A stretch of DNA of 64,000 nt from assembly GCA_033032865.1 (NCBI GenBank), contig JAWHQI010000258.1, positions 3,844,001 through 3,908,000 of the forward strand, in the 5' to 3' direction. The translations under genes were made by a program, and so were the position numbers. The notes under the pieces were generated by a model. That model worked only from the letters and a program-made list of their open reading frames with translations. It did not search any database and was not told where the DNA came from. This DNA is from Dactylorhiza incarnata. Taxonomy: Eukaryota > Streptophyta > Magnoliopsida > Asparagales > Orchidaceae. Within the stretch, counting starts at the first letter, position 1, and every line of letters starts with the position of its first letter. Of this stretch, positions 52,214 to 64,000 are shown in pieces.

Positions 52214-52967
52214 TTTAGTCTGTATTTATCTGTGGCCTCTCTTTGAGTCCATTGGGCGGTTAAATCCCTAGTCAGGGGTGACATCATATCTAACTATCAA
52301 AGATCCATTTGACTTTTGCAACAGTCAGGGGTTCTTGTCATGGGCTCCATGCATAAAGGAGCATAGTTCATTGAGAAGATCATAAAAAAGTTGCAAACTA
52401 TTCGATAGAGAGTTCTAGCAAGTTCAAGTAGAACGTATTAGGGCGACGGAAGTCCTATCAGAGTGCGGATTTGGATAATGGTTATCATGTGAAGAACCGG
52501 GAGCCTGCTGACATAGTAAGCATTCGAGACTAGATCGGAAGATATCGGGGGCTTGAAACAGCAAATCAGGAGACCAAATAGAGTCAATTTATTCGACACA
52601 ATTATTGCAAAAAGTTCGGAAGCTAGAGAGCCTAGCCTCCAAGGAAATGAAATGTTACACCAACGCAACAGAGGCTCGACCTCAACATTGGATATAATCG
52701 GCAACGTCAATGACGGAGGGATGAAAAAAAGCTCAATGTTGGAGGAAACTCCAACTTCAGCCGACAACGACCGGAGCCCAATATGGCCTCGACGTTGCCG
52801 TGGAAGATGGGAGAAGTGAAGCTCGACCTCGACAAAGGAGGGATGAGGTCATCATTGGCCTCCCATCCGGGCAGAAGGGTTGTGACTGTGGTGTCAAGAG
52901 TGGTCGGCAGGTGTGTCAGCTAGGTCATGGAACCAAACAACTTTGATGCCATGTAGAATAAAATGGA
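52214..52967. other. Unassigned sequence before a decayed Copia
   Basis: Contains moderate-length frames on both strands without a recognised domain. Possibly an eroded retroelement interior. Confidence 0.3.
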
Positions 52968-53159
52968 ATTAAATTATTTGTTCACGTAAATGACCCTTTT
53001 ATACAAAAGAGGGTCCCATATTAATGGATCAAATAAGATAAATGTATAAAATGAAAGAATATTTACCATAACTTTCTACAATTTCATTTTATGTTTCCGC
53101 AATCATCAGCTTTATGGGTACATCGACGGGACGATTGTTTAGCCTCCCAGTACTGATCC

Positions 53160-53868
53160 GGGTTGGCGAAAGTGGGACGCTGGAAATTCCCTTATTGTCT
53201 AATGGTTTCTTCACTCCATGTCACCCTTGGTCTATCGTACATGCTGATTGACTCGGCCTTTGACATCTGGACTTAGGCTCGTGAGACTTATTCATGACTC
53301 GGTAGCTCTACTGAGGTATACGAGCTCACTCGGCGTCTTCTTGAACTCAAACAAGATGCCTCTTTTGCCGCTTACTTCTCCGAGTTCGAACGCCTTTACC
53401 AAAAATTGGACTACTTTGAAGACTTCACTCCCGCTTGCACTGCTGATGCTTGGGCCTTAAAAACCAAGGAAGACCGCTATCGAGTCCATGTCTTCCTCAT
53501 GGGTCTTAATATGGAGTTCGACATGGTGCGAACTCATGTCTTGAACCGACAACTTCTTCCCTCTTCGGGTAGCCTTCAGTATGGTCTTAGGGGACGAAGA
53601 TCTCCGCCGTACTCTCAACTCCGATCGTGGTTTTGATCTCTCCGCCCTTGCTGGTCTTCTTCGTGCTCCTCCTTTGTCTCGCAAGTTGTGCGATTTCTAT
53701 AGCAAACAGGGTCATGCCCGGGACTCCTGCTTCCGTCTTTATCCTCATCTTGCTCCCTCGAATAAAAGCTCTTGTGGTCGTGGTCCCTCTCGCCCACCCA
53801 CTCCTCCTGCTACTCACACCGCTGAAGTTGTTGTTGGTCGGGTTCCCTCTGACAGTCTTTCCTCGTAG
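53160..53868 (+). pseudogene. Copia 4 gag, broken
   Basis: Frame-shifted UBN2-type gag: SMSPLVYRT, then FAAYFSEFERLYQKLDYFEDF-like text in shifting frames, KTKEDRYRVHVFLMGLNMEFDMVRTHVL, and a damaged knuckle CDFYSKQGHARDSC with the second Cys replaced. Confidence 0.72.
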
Positions 53869-53949
53869 GAACTGGATGTTTTGCGCCGTCTCATGCGCAC
53901 TCAAGTTTCTTCCCCTACTGTTGCCTTTGCCACTGTTGGTCCGCCCAGC

Positions 53950-55602
53950 GCCCAGTCTGGCACCCTCATCTGAGTGGATTATTGACTCTGAGGCGACATA
54001 TTAGATGACAGAAACATTGTCAGGTTTTACCTCTTACACCCCCCTCTCAGAGCGTGATAAGGTTGTCACCGCCAATGACTCACTCTCACCAATTGCTGGC
54101 AAGGGGACCATCAGTTGTTCCTCTTCCATGCCCCTCGCCTCAAGGTTGTATGTTCTTGCTTTTCCTCGAAATCTGTTATCTATTAGTCGTTTGACTGCAT
54201 CCTTAAATTGTTCTATCACTTTCTCTCCTGATGGTTGTGTTTTTCAGGATCTGGCCACGAAACATCGTATCGGCAATGGTAGGAACTGTAGGGGGTTGTA
54301 CATCTTAGACCATCCTCCTACTCAAGCTCTCTCTAGTACCACTCCAACTCTCTCCAGTTCTCCTCGTCCCTCGCCTGTGGATGTGTGTCGATGACATCAA
54401 CGTCTCAGACATCCCTCCGCCAGCTATCTTCTCAAGTTATTTCTTATGTTTTCAAGCTCTCTGAGCCATTTTGTCTGTAATGAATGTGAACTTTCTAAAC
54501 ATATATGACATAGTCCGAATCACTTTTCTTCTCCTAGTATGGTTCATTTTGATGTTATTCATGCTGATGTTTCGGGACCATCCCCTGTTGTTTCTCTCTC
54601 TGGTTACCGATGGTTTGTGACTTTGATTAATTGCTTTTCTCGTTCTACTTGGGTGTATTTATTAAAACGGAAAAGTGAAGTCTTTGATTATTTTCGACTC
54701 TTTCACACCATGGTGGCTACTCAATTTGGTAGCACTATTCGCGTGCTCCGTAATGACAATGGGGGTGAATACGACAATCGTGGTGCCTTCGATACTTATC
54801 TTAGAGGTCATCAGATTCTTCATCAAAAAACTTGTGTCAACACCTCTTCTCAGAATGGTGTGGTTGAACGTAAGAATAAGCATCTCCTTGAGTAACCAGA
54901 TGTCTTCTTCTTACCATGAATCTTCCCAATTCTTATTGGGGTAACGCGGTTCTCACCGCTGCTTACCTCATCAATCGTCTACCCTCTAGCACCTTACAAT
55001 ATGCATCTCCCTTATTCTGTCGGTCCACTAAATGCATTGTTCACACCTCTCATCTACCTCCGCGTGTGTTTGGGTGTGTCTGCTTCGTTCATGTTCATCT
55101 GCAACATCGTGATAAATTGGACGCGTGCTCCCTACAATGTGTCTTTGTTGGTTACTCTCCTACTACGAAAGGGTATCATTGTTATCATCCTCCTTCTCGA
55201 CGGTTCTACTGCACCATGGACGCAACGATTCGTGAGGAGGCACCGTATTTCGGTTCTCGTCAGGGGGAGGACACTCCTGTTGACGATCTCCATCTTCCTC
55301 TTCCTATTGTGGCCTCACCATCACCTCCTATAACTTCCTCTGACATACCTTCTCCCGTGAATCCATCTATTGAGGACTTACGATCACCTCCTATGATTGC
55401 CTCTGTCATACCTCCTCCCGTGAATCCAACTCACGGGGGCCTCATTCCTCCTCTTCTTCTAGTCTATTACAGACGCAACCTTGGTATTACAGACGCAACC
55501 TTGGTGTTACAGTGTTACAACCCCCAGTCATTCCACCACCACAGGTATGCTCTTCTGAATCAGGTTCTGATGACGAGCTTCACCGCCCCCTTATACATCT
55601 GA
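53950..55602 (+). pseudogene. Copia 4 protease and integrase, broken
   Basis: Protease WIIDSEATY followed by a stop (expected DSGATDHM), then FPRNLLSISRLTASLNC, integrase VIHADVSGPSPVVSLSGYRWFVTLI, IRVLRNDNGGEYDNRG, HQKTCVNTSSQNGVVERKNKHLLE followed by a stop, PRVFGCVCFVHVHLQHRDKLDA and QCVFVGYSPTTKGY. The last part passes into a Pro/Ser-rich linker. Confidence 0.8.
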
Positions 55603-57240
55603 AGCGGAAGTCAACCTCTGCTAAATACCCACTTGCAAATTATATCACTTATCAAAACCTGACAAAGACGCATAAGGCCTTCGTCTCCTCCTTGGATTTT
55701 GTTCGCATTCCTAATACTTGACATGAAGCAATAAAAACACCTATGTGCGCAAGGCAATGGAGGAAGAGGTGTTGTCATTGGAAAAGAACCAGACTTGGAT
55801 ACTCACCCATCTCCCCACCAGGAAGAAGTCTGTTGGTTTCAGATGGGCGTTCTCTGTTAAATAGAATCAAGCGGGGGTTGTTGAGATATATAAAACAAAA
55901 CTTGTTGCTCAAGGATATACTCAAACTCTATGTGTGGACTATCATGAAACGTTTGCTCTTGTTGCCAAGATGGTCTCCATCCGTGTCATTTTATCATGTG
56001 TTGCATGCTTGGGATGAGAGTTGTAACAATTTGATGTCAAGAACGTCTTTTTACGTGATGATCTTGAAGAAGAAGTCTATATGAAAGTTCCACTTAGTTT
56101 CGCAAAGACAGGATCGGAAGGAATGGTGTGAACTTCAAAAACCTCTCTACGGTCTAAAACAATTTCCCAGTGCTTGGTTTGGGATATTCCAGAATTCCAT
56201 GACCTTATTGGGATACAAGTAGGATCACTCTGATCATACCCTCTTCGTGAAAAGGAAAGCAGAGAAATTGACTATTCTCATTTTTTATGTCGACGACATA
56301 ATCATCACAAGTAATGATGTTGCAGAAATCACGTGGCTTAAAACGCGCCTGTGTAAAGAGTTTGAAATTATAGATTTAGGAAAGTTGAAGTATTTTTTGG
56401 GAATAGAAGTTGCACGTTCTGATCGCGGTATCTTCATTTCTTAGAGAAAATATGTCCTAGATCTTCTAGAAGACACATGAATGCTTCATGCTTGGTTGTG
56501 CTCCTGTTAATATTCCCATGGAAGTAAATTGTAAGATTAATGAAAACAAAGATGGTGAGAAGATGGACTCCTCTAGCTACCAAAGACTACTGGGAAGGCT
56601 AATCTATCTCGCATACTCGACCGGATATCACACATGTTGTTGGGATCCTTATACATACATTCTCTCATATTGCGACATCATGAAGTTGTCATGCTTGTGT
56701 TACGGACCTACGGTACTTGAAGAACTCTCCTGGACGTGGAATTCTATTCGCCCGCAATAAACAACTGGATGTTGAAGTTTATGCAGATGCTGATTGGGCT
56801 GGTAGTCAAGATCACATAAAGTCTACCACCTGATATTGCTCATTTGTTGGAGGGAATCTAGTGAACAGGCGAAGTAAGAAACAAAATGTTGTAGCAAGAT
56901 CCAGTGCAGAAGCAGAGTATATGACAATGTCACAAGGAATGTGCGAGGGGCTCTGACTTAATACGATAATGCAGGATTTGGGATTATAGACTGAAAAATC
57001 TGTCAGATTATACTGCGACAACAAAGCTGCTATCAATATTGCACATAATCTTATTCAACATGATCGAACAAAACAAGTCGAAATTGATAGGCACTTTATC
57101 AAGGATCACCTTGAAAAAGGCAATATTTGCATTTCGTTTGTTCAATCTCAGGATTAGGTAGCAGACATCTTTACCAAATGCCTATATTGTGATGTCTTCA
57201 AGGACAACATTATCAAGCGGGGAATACTCGACATCTACTC
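55603..57240 (+). pseudogene. Copia 4 reverse transcriptase and RNase H, broken
   Basis: RT start SKYPLANYITYQNLTKTHKAF-like and a decayed EALK..W..AM block, then a LKQFPSAWFG-like block near 56155, YVDDIIITSNDVAEI at 56288 onward, LGKLKYFLGIEVARSDRGIF, LGCAPVNIPMEVN and LGRLIYLAYSTG. RNase H DADWAGSQDHIKST, RSSAEAEYMTMSQGMCEGL, YCDNKAAINIAHN and EIDRHFIKDHLEKGN remain, broken by stops. Confidence 0.82.
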
Positions 57241-57430
57241 CCATCTTGAGAGGGGGGGGGGGGAGTTGAATTAAATGTTTGTATCATATTGTAAAAGACC
57301 CATTTATTTTCTCTTGTTTGGGATCACTCCCGTGATGTATGTATATGGGTCGCCTCCTTGTAATAAGCATGGTTCAAATTAACTGATGTATTACATATAA
57401 TGCGACATATTTAGGATCATATCCAACATT

Positions 57431-58094
57431 AAAAGAGGTATCCATTGTCTCTGCTTAATTTTAGACAGTCTTGTCTGTATTCCCTTTAGTCTGAGTGTTG
57501 TTTTTTCTTAAGTTTTATTCATTGGAGTTTGTGATTTTTTTCCCTTTTATCTCTATTTATCTAAATTGATTTAGTCACTTTAATTAATGTATTTAGCTCT
57601 CTTTAATTCACTTTAATTGTGTAAGGTGTTGTGATGCAACACGAATCTACTGGCGATGCACGACCGAAACTCTGCCCTATATGCAATGCAATCCAACCAA
57701 ATGTAGACATGTTGCATATTCGAATGCTTTGGTCCGATTGCCAATTACAATAAATAATTAATTAGGATAAAACAAAGTCAGGAGCACATTCGTTCACAAC
57801 AATTTTTATTTGGAATAGCCACATGAATTCACAAAATGATTGAGGCGCAAATTATATCTAAGCACAAGTCGAATGAGCCCTACAAATCTCTTGATGTCAC
57901 AATAATAAAAGCATATAATTTTAACATCCAACTAACATAGTCCAGTACACAATAGTAGGAAAATAAACCGATCATACCATGATTCATGCATGCAAGAGTA
58001 GGCCGGTCTGAGGGGAAATGATCTCTGGATTGCGGATAACCGGGGAGGAAGGTGAGGAGAGCTGGAAGTAGGTTGGTAGGTGGGGGAGTATTGG
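57431..58094. other. Intron sequence, nothing recognised
   Basis: AT-rich DNA between Copia 4 and the G-rich minisatellite before Gypsy B. Confidence 0.45.
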
Positions 58095-58262
58095 TGTAGG
58101 AGGGTCGACGGGGTGTGGGGTTAACTGTAGGAGAGGCGACGGGAAGGGCTGGCTGGAATAGGGTCGACATGGGTGGGGTTGGCTGTAGGAGGGCCAACGG
58201 GATGTGGGGCTGGCGGTAGGAGGGCCGACGGGAGGTGGTGCTGGCTGGAATAGAGACAGCAG
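58095..58262. repeat. Degenerate G-rich minisatellite
   Basis: Imperfect copies of a unit of about 38 bp built on TAGGAGGGCCGACGGGA and GTGGGGCTGGC. It makes spurious Pro-rich frames on the minus strand. A G homopolymer follows at 58373-58395. Confidence 0.6.
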
Positions 58263-58424
58263 GGGGTGGATGCGGCTGGAGGATGATCGGCAGGAGGGGA
58301 AGTGGAAGGGGGCTTCAGGCGGGAGGGGGTAGGGGAAAGGGGGACGGGCCTTGCAGATAGCTTTGGGAAGGTGGGGGGGGGGGGGGGGGGGGGGGTTGAT
58401 GAGGCGGGGAGAGGAGGGGAGATC

Positions 58425-60701
58425 TGTAACAACCGTAATTTAATACGCAAAATTAAATTTACAAATTTGCAGGGCTCGATAGCGATGGGCTGTCTTGACC
58501 GCTCAATCTTTAGATCGAGGTATGTTTATCTCTCGTAGTCTTTGCCTCGTGTTAAATTTCTTTTTTTGTATGGTACGAACTTTAGTGTCTACGAAACTTC
58601 TTATTTTTAGCAAGGAGCAGTATAACGATAGAAAGGTTTTAAAGTAGTGGCAATCTTGTAAAATTGGCTGAAAAACCTCCCCCACGGTTTAGGTAACTGC
58701 TCCATTTACGCGTATCGCGCACGCCTTATTTTATAACCCCTCCCGTGCGCTCGTCTGAAGGAAAAACCGTCGGCCATCTCTTCTTTCCCGAACGATTCAA
58801 GCGAGAGAAGGTTTAGGGCTTCTCGTTTCCGTCCCGATCAATCGTCGGCTAAGAGTGTTCCAGCGGCTAATGCAGGCTCCCTCCCTCTCTTCGGCGCCTG
58901 TAAGCGCACCTCCCATCTGTAGGAAGCCCAGTTCTCAGGTAAGCGCACGTTCAGCTTAGTCGACGTTTCCTCCCTGCTCAAGGAGGTTTGTCGACGCCTC
59001 CTCTTTTCACTGTTAGACCCCGACGAAATCTCTTATGGCAGATTTGGTCCTCAGATCTAGAAGTCGAAGGCCTCTCTTCTTCGCCTCGACAGTCCTTACG
59101 AGACAGATTTTTCTGAGTTCTGATTGACTTCCTCTCCAGCAAAACCTCTCTAGGTAATGCCGATCCCTTCTTAAAAATTCAGTCTCTTACTCTTAGATCA
59201 TAGTTTCAAGTTCTCGTTTAAGCCCTAATTTATTTGGTGGATCTCGTATGAAGTCACGACAAAATCGAGAACTCCCAATCTAGGTGTGACCTATCCCCAT
59301 TTCAGAAATCTCAAGCCCCGATATTAGAGAAGTGGTAAGTTTTCCTTCATGCATTATGAAACAGTATACATTAAATTTTGGAGAACTTAAATATATTATG
59401 TACCCATTTAGGTCTCCGGAGAAATTGAATCTCATTGTTAACCGGAGATCAAGATAGGCTTCAGAATACGACTTAAAAGAAATCATGCCGCCTCGTCATG
59501 TGTACGAACGCCGCAATGCTACTGTAAGAAATTCTATTCTTTTTGGCTAGATATATCGCATAGTAGTATGTACAAGTTTTATTATTGAGAAATGTGAATA
59601 TACTCGTTTTAAATAAATATGGATTTGTATGTTACACATAACTATTGCATTTCTTTAGACGTGCGATAGTATATTAAACTCCAGAAAATATATGCGGGAC
59701 AGTTCTTTAGCTTAAATATGAACCGCGTCTTCCAACTGAATAAATAAAAGAACCAACGATTACTTAAATTAATCAGGAGGCATGGTTGAGGCACCTCCAT
59801 CATGATAGATAGAGGCGCACTATCTTACTCATGGGGCATAGTAGACCCTATGAGCCTCAAATGCAGGGAGACGTGTTCTCCATTAGAAATTCAGAAGATA
59901 CGAGTCTATGTCCGTGAGACATTAGAACCTCTGCGTTCGTTAGTTGAGACTCGAATCTGTAGAATGCGCACAAACAGATCCTCAGCATAAGACATTATGA
60001 AGGATAATCACTAGATAAATAGAAACTGAGCATGCGATAAAAATTAGAAATAGTGAGATAGATAACCTTTCCCTGTTAGAGCTTGAAAATGTATACATAA
60101 GACTTTTTAAACCAGAACAGACATTTATGTTAAATGTTTTCTTGGAAAGTACGCACAGTATAATAGAAACTATTCTTTTGTATGAAAATATTATTTTAAA
60201 CAAAGCATGCACTCATGTTCCTTACAAGTATTTTTAGTGTCACTAAGAAGAGTAGTCTTTCTTACTCTCCAGTTGGGCTGACCCATTTTTGGGCTTATTA
60301 TTACAGGGGTCACAGGTGGGGTGTTGCGCCTAGGATGAGCGCGGTTGCCGATGTTTTCCCTATATAGTTTGTTTACTTTCAGTAGTTTATTTCTTCAGTA
60401 CTGTTATGTAATGTTGGACGTGTATCCAGATTTTCTGATGTTTCCTGTAACAGACTTTGTATAAGATTTCAGTCTTTCAAGTATGTTGACCTTTTTCCAA
60501 TTTTAGTGGCTCTGTGAATTCAGCTTTCAAGGTACACTTTACCCCTAGTTACATTCTTTATTTCCGCTGTAAGTACTCTTTAGCACTTTTAAATTTATAC
60601 CAGCTATGTACCAATTATTATTACCGTTTCTTGGTTTGCTATCTTATCACGGGGCCCGGCCGGACTGCGGATTTGTGGTAAAACTAAGGTGGGGTCTTAC
60701 A
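58425..60701 (+). repeat. Gypsy B 5' LTR
   Basis: Defined by TGTAACA at the left and CTTACA just before the PBS at the right. The segment near 60260-60350 matches the Gypsy A LTR (CAGGTGGGGTGTTGCGCCTA). Confidence 0.85.
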
Positions 60702-60703
60702 AT

Positions 60704-60715
60704 TGGTATCAGAGC
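60704..60715 (+). other. Gypsy B primer-binding site (iMet)
   Basis: TGGTATCAGAGC, two bases after the LTR. Confidence 0.9.
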
Positions 60716-60957
60716 TAGGTTTAGGATCTCACGACCCAGAAAGTTCACAGAGCCTTAGGATTTCAACTGAATTTTTCTTAGACGTTAGAGTCATCAGAGT
60801 TGTTTCTAGCTCAGTTATGCGTTGAATGGAAATATCTTTCTAGTAGATCTTCCTTATGTCTCGTACATCAATAATTGTTTTCTCTTCCATCGTATAGGCA
60901 CCGCGTACCAACGAAGCGGGTGAGCCTTCGCGGCAGAACACCACTCCCGAGATAGTC

Positions 60958-62850
60958 ATGGATGACGGTGGTGCACCAGCAGCACCAGCAGCACCAGCAG
61001 TGCCAGAACCTAATGAATTAGCGGCCATTATTGCCAGGGCCGTGGCCATAGCTTTGCTGGAATTCAGAAATGGACTGCCTGCAGCAGATCCAGCACCAGT
61101 TCCTGTACCAGCTGCCGGAGACTTAGGAATGGATCGTTATCTGAGGAATTTCCGGAATCTTCAGCCATCCAATTTCAATGGGGAAGAAACACCAATGGAG
61201 ACCGATGATTGGTTGATTAAGACCCGCGACCTGCTCGAAGTGATGCAGTGCCCAGAGAACAAGAAAGATCCTCTAGCTGCCTTCCTCCTGACAGGTGAGG
61301 CAAATCTGTGGTGGACTAAGCATCTGGCGGACGACCCCGCTGGTAAGTGACGTTGTTCTAATCTCCTTTTCCTAGAATACTTTGCCCTGTTAGCGGTATA
61401 ATAATATGAATTTTCATTTATGATAGGCCGTACAGCAGATATGTTCACGTGGAACAATTTCTCGACGGCACTATCTACCTGGTTTGTGCCCCCATCCGAG
61501 CGCCGCAGTCTCCAGGAAAAGTACCTCCGACTCTTCCAGGGGGACAAGACTGTAATAGCCTATGAGCGGGAGCTGACTCACCTATCTCGTTATGCGGGCA
61601 ATATGCAAGGGGATGAGAACGAGAAATGTAGCCGGTTCGTGGACGGACTGCGGGACTCGCTGAGGCAGCCTTTGATGACAATGGTCAATGCCGATTACAG
61701 GAGCTTAGTGGACACAGCGAGGAAACTGGAGGCTGATCAGCAGAAGGTGCAAAAGCGGAATAATTTTCGTTCGAAGCGGACTCAGGATGCACCGCAGCAG
61801 CAACAACATCAGAACAGGAACAATCAAGGAAAGAACTGGAACAAGAAGCCGAGAACTGACGATAAGAAGGGTGGTCAGACCGAATCCAAAGTCAAAGATT
61901 ACCCCCTCTGTCCTAAATGCTACCGCCACCATCTGGGTGAGTGTTTAGCTGCTGCAGGAGTGTGTTACAAATGCCATCAACCGGGACATATAGCCCGTTA
62001 CTGCCAGGGAACTCCCGTGGTTCAGGTACGAAATTTCATTTGAGTAATTTTCTTAAGTTAGAGCTTTCTCTCAATAGGCCTAATTATGATTCCTTTATAG
62101 TCGAAGTTTGAGGTCGGTGGTCCTAGCAGAACCGACAGAGGAAAGGCTCATGTTGGAACCGAGGAGAAAAATACTGCAGGACGTGGTCCGGTGCAACCCA
62201 GAGCTTATGGGCTAGGCCAGCAGGAAGCTAAGGATCAGGAGGACGTGGTGACAGGTATGTGTACGACCAAGACGTTTTAGTATTTCTCTCCTTAGTGACA
62301 CTAAAAATATACCTTTGTTGCATTCATGCATGTAGGAATACTTATGATACGAAACGTTCCCTCCAAGATTCTCTTTGACACGGGTGCCTCACACTCGTTC
62401 ATAGCAGAATCTCTGATGCGTAAGCTGAATTTAGAAGCCCTGCCAAAGTCTGCATCATTAGAAGTGATGATGCCTAATGGATCCTATTTGCAGACCAAGA
62501 CTAAGTGTAGAGTTCCAGTGTGGTTCGGAGAAACTGAAATCTCAATAGAAGCTTCACTCCTCCCTATAGCAGGTTTTGATCTGATAGTGGGTATGGACTG
62601 GCTCTCGGCTATGAATGCAAAGATTGACTGTAGGAACAAGGTGATACAGTTCGAAGGACCCAATCAGGTTGCCTTTACCTTCCAGGGCATGAAGGGAGTC
62701 TCTAAATTAATAATCTCCTCAGTCCAGGCTGTCAAATGCATCAACAAGGGTTGTGCGACCTTTCTAGTATTGATGAATGCTGAAGCCAAGGTTAATCTGT
62801 TAGAAGTGCCTGTTGTTAAGAACTTTCCTGATGTTTTTCCAGAGGAATTA
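60958..62850 (+). CDS. Gypsy B gag and protease, three introns
   Basis: Exons 60958-61342, 61427-62025, 62101-62254 and 62336-62850 keep one frame. Gag contains [42 protein letters not shown] joined to [11 protein letters not shown], and knuckles CPKCYRHHLGEC and [14 protein letters not shown]. After intron 3 the protease [15 protein letters not shown] and [15 protein letters not shown] follow. The start ATG corresponds to that of Gypsy A at 39039. The frame is lost at about 62850 by one extra base, so this copy does not make a full Gag-Pol. Confidence 0.83.
61343..61426 (+). other. Intron 1 in Gypsy B gag (84 bp), absent from Gypsy A
   Basis: GTAAGTGACG...TTATGATAG between GACCCCGCTG and GCCGTACAGC. 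Gypsy A has GACCCCGCTGGCCGTACAGC without a gap. Precise GT-AG boundaries and frame preservation support a spliceosomal intron. Confidence 0.78.
62026..62100 (+). other. Intron 2 in Gypsy B (75 bp)
   Basis: GTACGAAATTTC...CTTTATAG, same place as 37978-38052 in Gypsy A. Read through it gives an in-frame TGA after AATTTCATT. Confidence 0.75.
62255..62335 (+). other. Intron 3 in Gypsy B (81 bp)
   Basis: GTATGTGTACG...CATGCATGTAG, same place as 37742-37823 in Gypsy A. Read through it gives an in-frame TAG (after ACGTTT). Confidence 0.75.
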
Positions 62851-64000
62851 ACCTGGTGCCCCTCCTACCAGAGAGATTGATTTCCAGATAGATCTTATTC
62901 CTGGAGCTGCGCCAGTGGCCAAGAGTCCATACCGAATGGCTCCCAAAGAACTTGCCGAGTTGAAAATTCAATTGCAGGAATTGATCGACTTGGGTTTCAT
63001 ACGCCCCAGCACTTCACCTTGGAGAGCCCCTGTTCTTTTTGTTAAAAAGAAAGATGGTAGCATGAGATTGTGCATCGACTACCGTGAGCTTAACAAGCTG
63101 ACAATTAAAAATAAGTACCCTATCCCCAGGATAGATGATCTGTTTGACCAGCTCGAGGGATCTAGCACGTTCTCCAAACTAGATTTGAGGTCGGGCTACC
63201 ACCAGTTGAGAATTCGAGATGCGGACATCCAGAAGACGGCGTTCAACACTAGGTATGGGCACTATGAATTCGTGGTCATGCCGTTCGGGCTAACTAATGC
63301 CCCGTCCGCCTTTATGGATCTGATGAATAGGGTGTTCCGAGAATTTCTAGACCGTTTCGTTATCGTTTTCATAGATGACATTTTGGTTTATTCAAAGAGT
63401 CACGAAGATCACGCCGAGCACCTCCGAGCAGTGTTGAGCATTCTCAGAAAGAACCAGTTGTATGCCAAGTTTTCAAAATGCGAGTTTTGGCTCTCAGAGG
63501 TTGCTTTCTTGGGACACGTCATCAGTCAGAAGGGCCTCGCGGTGGATCCGAAAAAGATAGAAGCAATAAAGGATTGGCCAAGGCCGAAGGCAGTGACTGA
63601 GGTTCGCAGTTTTCTTGGCCTGGCAGGTTATTACCGAAGATTCATTAAGGACTTCTCGAAGATAGCGCTGCCGATGACTACACTCACCAGGAAGGGGAAA
63701 GCCTTCTCATGGACAGTGGAGTGTGAACTTGCGTTTGAGGAGTTAAAATCTAGATTGGTGAGCGCCCCGGTTTTGAGCTTACCTTCAGGCTCAGAAGGAT
63801 TTCAGATATATAGCGATGCCTCAGGTCAAGGGTTGGGTTGTGTACTTATGCAGCATGGTAAGGTCATAGCTTACGCCTCCAGGCAGTTAAAGGTTCACGA
63901 GAGAAATTATCCTGTGCATGATTTGGAACTTGCAGCGGTCATCCACGCCCTGAAGATTTGGAGACACTACCTCTACGGAATTCGTTGTGAGGTCTTTACG
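62851..64000 (+). pseudogene. Gypsy B reverse transcriptase and RNase H start, shifted frame
   Basis: After the 1-bp insertion the frame continues open to the window end: [20 protein letters not shown] blocks [88 protein letters not shown] and RNase [29 protein letters not shown] and RNase H catalytic Asp residues are present. It is separated from its gag only by the frameshift. Confidence 0.85.

Larger units (their letters stand above)
52968..57430 (+). mobile_element. Decayed Copia LTR retrotransposon 4
   Basis: Gag, protease, integrase, RT and RNase H follow in Copia order from about 53160 to 57240, then a G-run polypurine tract (57252-57263). The sequence starting TTGAATTAAATG at about 57265 resembles 52968 onward (TGGAATTAAATTATTTGTTCACGT), suggesting diverged LTRs. 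PBS and gag start are not recognised. Many stops. Confidence 0.78.
58425..64000 (+). mobile_element. Gypsy B: Tekay/Del-type relative of Gypsy A, cut by window end
   Basis: 5' LTR 58425-60701 (2,277 bp; TGTAACAACCG...GGTCTTACA), PBS, gag-pol with introns; the right part lies outside the window. Proteins are very close to those of Gypsy A, while the LTR interior is much diverged, with conserved ends (CACGGGGCCCGGCCGGACTG). A 1-bp insertion near 62850 shifts pol. A different subfamily of the same lineage. Confidence 0.92.

Noticed and set aside
57880..58450. Pro-rich minus-strand frames
   Set aside because: Translation of a degenerate G-rich minisatellite and a G homopolymer.

Overview
The window looks like nuclear DNA of a flowering plant with a large, transposon-rich genome. 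Tens of kilobases of nested LTR retrotransposons, two copies of an Au-type SINE and short GT-AG introns surround a few exons of one host gene. I cannot name the species. No rRNA, functional tRNA gene, CRISPR array or prokaryotic feature is visible.

The only host gene I can support is on the + strand: a Raf-like MAPKKK of the CTR1/EDR1 family. Four phase-compatible exons are visible at 13613-13821, 15351-15656, 15753-15793 and 47880-47948. They encode the end of the EDR1 domain, a linker, the glycine-rich loop of the kinase and the strand with the catalytic lysine. The intron between the last two is 32,086 bp. The intron after 47948 runs past the window end (at least 16 kb), and no earlier exon is recognised before 13613. 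Almost the whole window may therefore be three giant introns of this gene.

Layout: 1-13612 holds a SINE (991-1176), a small non-autonomous gag-bearing LTR element (2871-5320) with a 725-bp TIR element in one LTR, and a decayed Copia relic split by a 5.1-kb Copia element (6894-11972, - strand). The 32-kb intron holds a 201-bp TIR element, a 420-bp TRIM (17348-17767), and a gag-only element (18542-31012) that was hit by an 11-kb Tat-type Gypsy (19190-30251, - strand, with antisense genes and a 90-bp tandem array). It also holds a Copia element (about 30999-47222) that was hit by a young 9.07-kb Tekay/Del-type Gypsy A (32277-41341, - strand) and by a TR-GAG element (44612-46758), and then a second SINE 69 bp before the 3' splice site. 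The last intron holds a LARD-like element (48648-50937), an inverted repeat, a decayed Copia (about 52968-57430) and Gypsy B (58425 to the window end, + strand), a relative of Gypsy A.

Main points of interest: (1) the giant introns; (2) Gypsy A and B carry GT-AG introns with in-frame stops between gag and pol, so unspliced RNA would give Gag only and spliced RNA Gag-Pol; one further gag intron is present in B and exactly absent in A; (3) four non-autonomous elements share a primer-binding site complementary to the 3' end of plant tRNA-Tyr instead of tRNA-iMet; (4) the Tat element carries two antisense, intron-containing genes, each with its own TATA box. Gene and domain names come from recognising motifs by eye; no database search was run.
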